NCBI GenBank assembly: GCA_018813405.1 | Contig: JAHJBW010000185.1 | Span: forward strand, 1 to 5,612 | Direction of reading: 5' to 3' | DNA from: Candidatus Margulisiibacteriota bacterium | Lineage (GTDB): Bacteria > Margulisbacteria > WOR-1 > XYC2-FULL-46-14 > JAHJBW01 | DNA length: 5,612 nt | In this document: piece by piece, positions 5,577 through 5,612 of the stretch | How the letters are laid out: every line of letters starts with the position of its first letter | Numbering within the stretch: position 1 is the first letter of the stretch | Translations under genes and position numbers: made by a program | The notes under the pieces: generated by a model | What the model was told of the DNA's origin: nothing | Seen by the model: only the letters and a program-made list of their open reading frames with translations | Database searches by the model: none

Positions 5577-5612
5577 CATCAATGCCTGAAATAATCTCGG
5601 CCCAACACTCTG
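5573..5612 (+). CDS. Start of a further gene, truncated by the window edge (unidentified)
   Basis: A new frame opens after a stop codon at 5570-5572 and stays open to the right edge. It could start at GTG 5573, overlapping the dapL stop as GTGA, or at ATG 5582, giving MPEIISAQHS. A GAG about eight bases before the ATG is the only ribosome-binding hint. The tight spacing fits the rest of the cluster, but about ten residues are too few to recognise a family. Confidence 0.4.
   Translation, partial: MTSMPEIISAQHS

Overview
This window is a compact, single-strand stretch of housekeeping genes from a bacterium with a diaminopimelate-type peptidoglycan. It holds five complete or nearly complete genes plus the start of a possible sixth, all on the + strand. 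Gaps are at most 38 bases and several stop/start codons overlap, as expected for one polycistronic unit. I see no RNA gene, mobile element, CRISPR array, convincing promoter or terminator, and no gene-free stretch longer than 38 bases.

Layout: (1) 2-1222, a CCA-adding/poly(A)-polymerase-type tRNA nucleotidyltransferase with a fused HD domain, cut at the left edge. (2) 1212-2306, an exported N-acetylmuramoyl-L-alanine amidase made of signal peptide, AMIN domain, proline-rich linker and Amidase_3 domain. (3) 2303-3184, glutamate racemase MurI. (4) 3223-3579, a QueD-type 6-carboxy-tetrahydropterin synthase. (5) 3583-4407, diaminopimelate epimerase DapF. (6) 4404-5576, LL-diaminopimelate aminotransferase DapL. 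(7) from 5573 or 5582 to the right edge, the first codons of a likely further gene.

How the genes fit together: DapL makes LL-DAP from tetrahydrodipicolinate in one step, and DapF turns it into meso-DAP for lysine and the peptidoglycan stem peptide. MurI supplies D-glutamate for the same stem peptide. The amidase cleaves stem peptides from glycan strands in the periplasm or cell wall. CCA and QueD both serve tRNA (3' end maturation and queuosine precursor synthesis), so the cluster mixes cell-wall and tRNA functions.

Organism (inference): base composition looks close to half GC, with liberal use of AGG/AGA arginine and ATA isoleucine codons. DapL rather than the DapD/DapE route and an AMIN-domain amidase fit an uncultured or deep-branching, probably diderm, bacterium. 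Margulisbacteria/Saganbacteria-like or Elusimicrobia-like lineages are possible, but the sequence alone does not settle this. I found no evidence of a new system. The points worth a second look are residue substitutions in MurI and DapL, a G8 tract on an amidase zinc-ligand motif, and the placement of queD.
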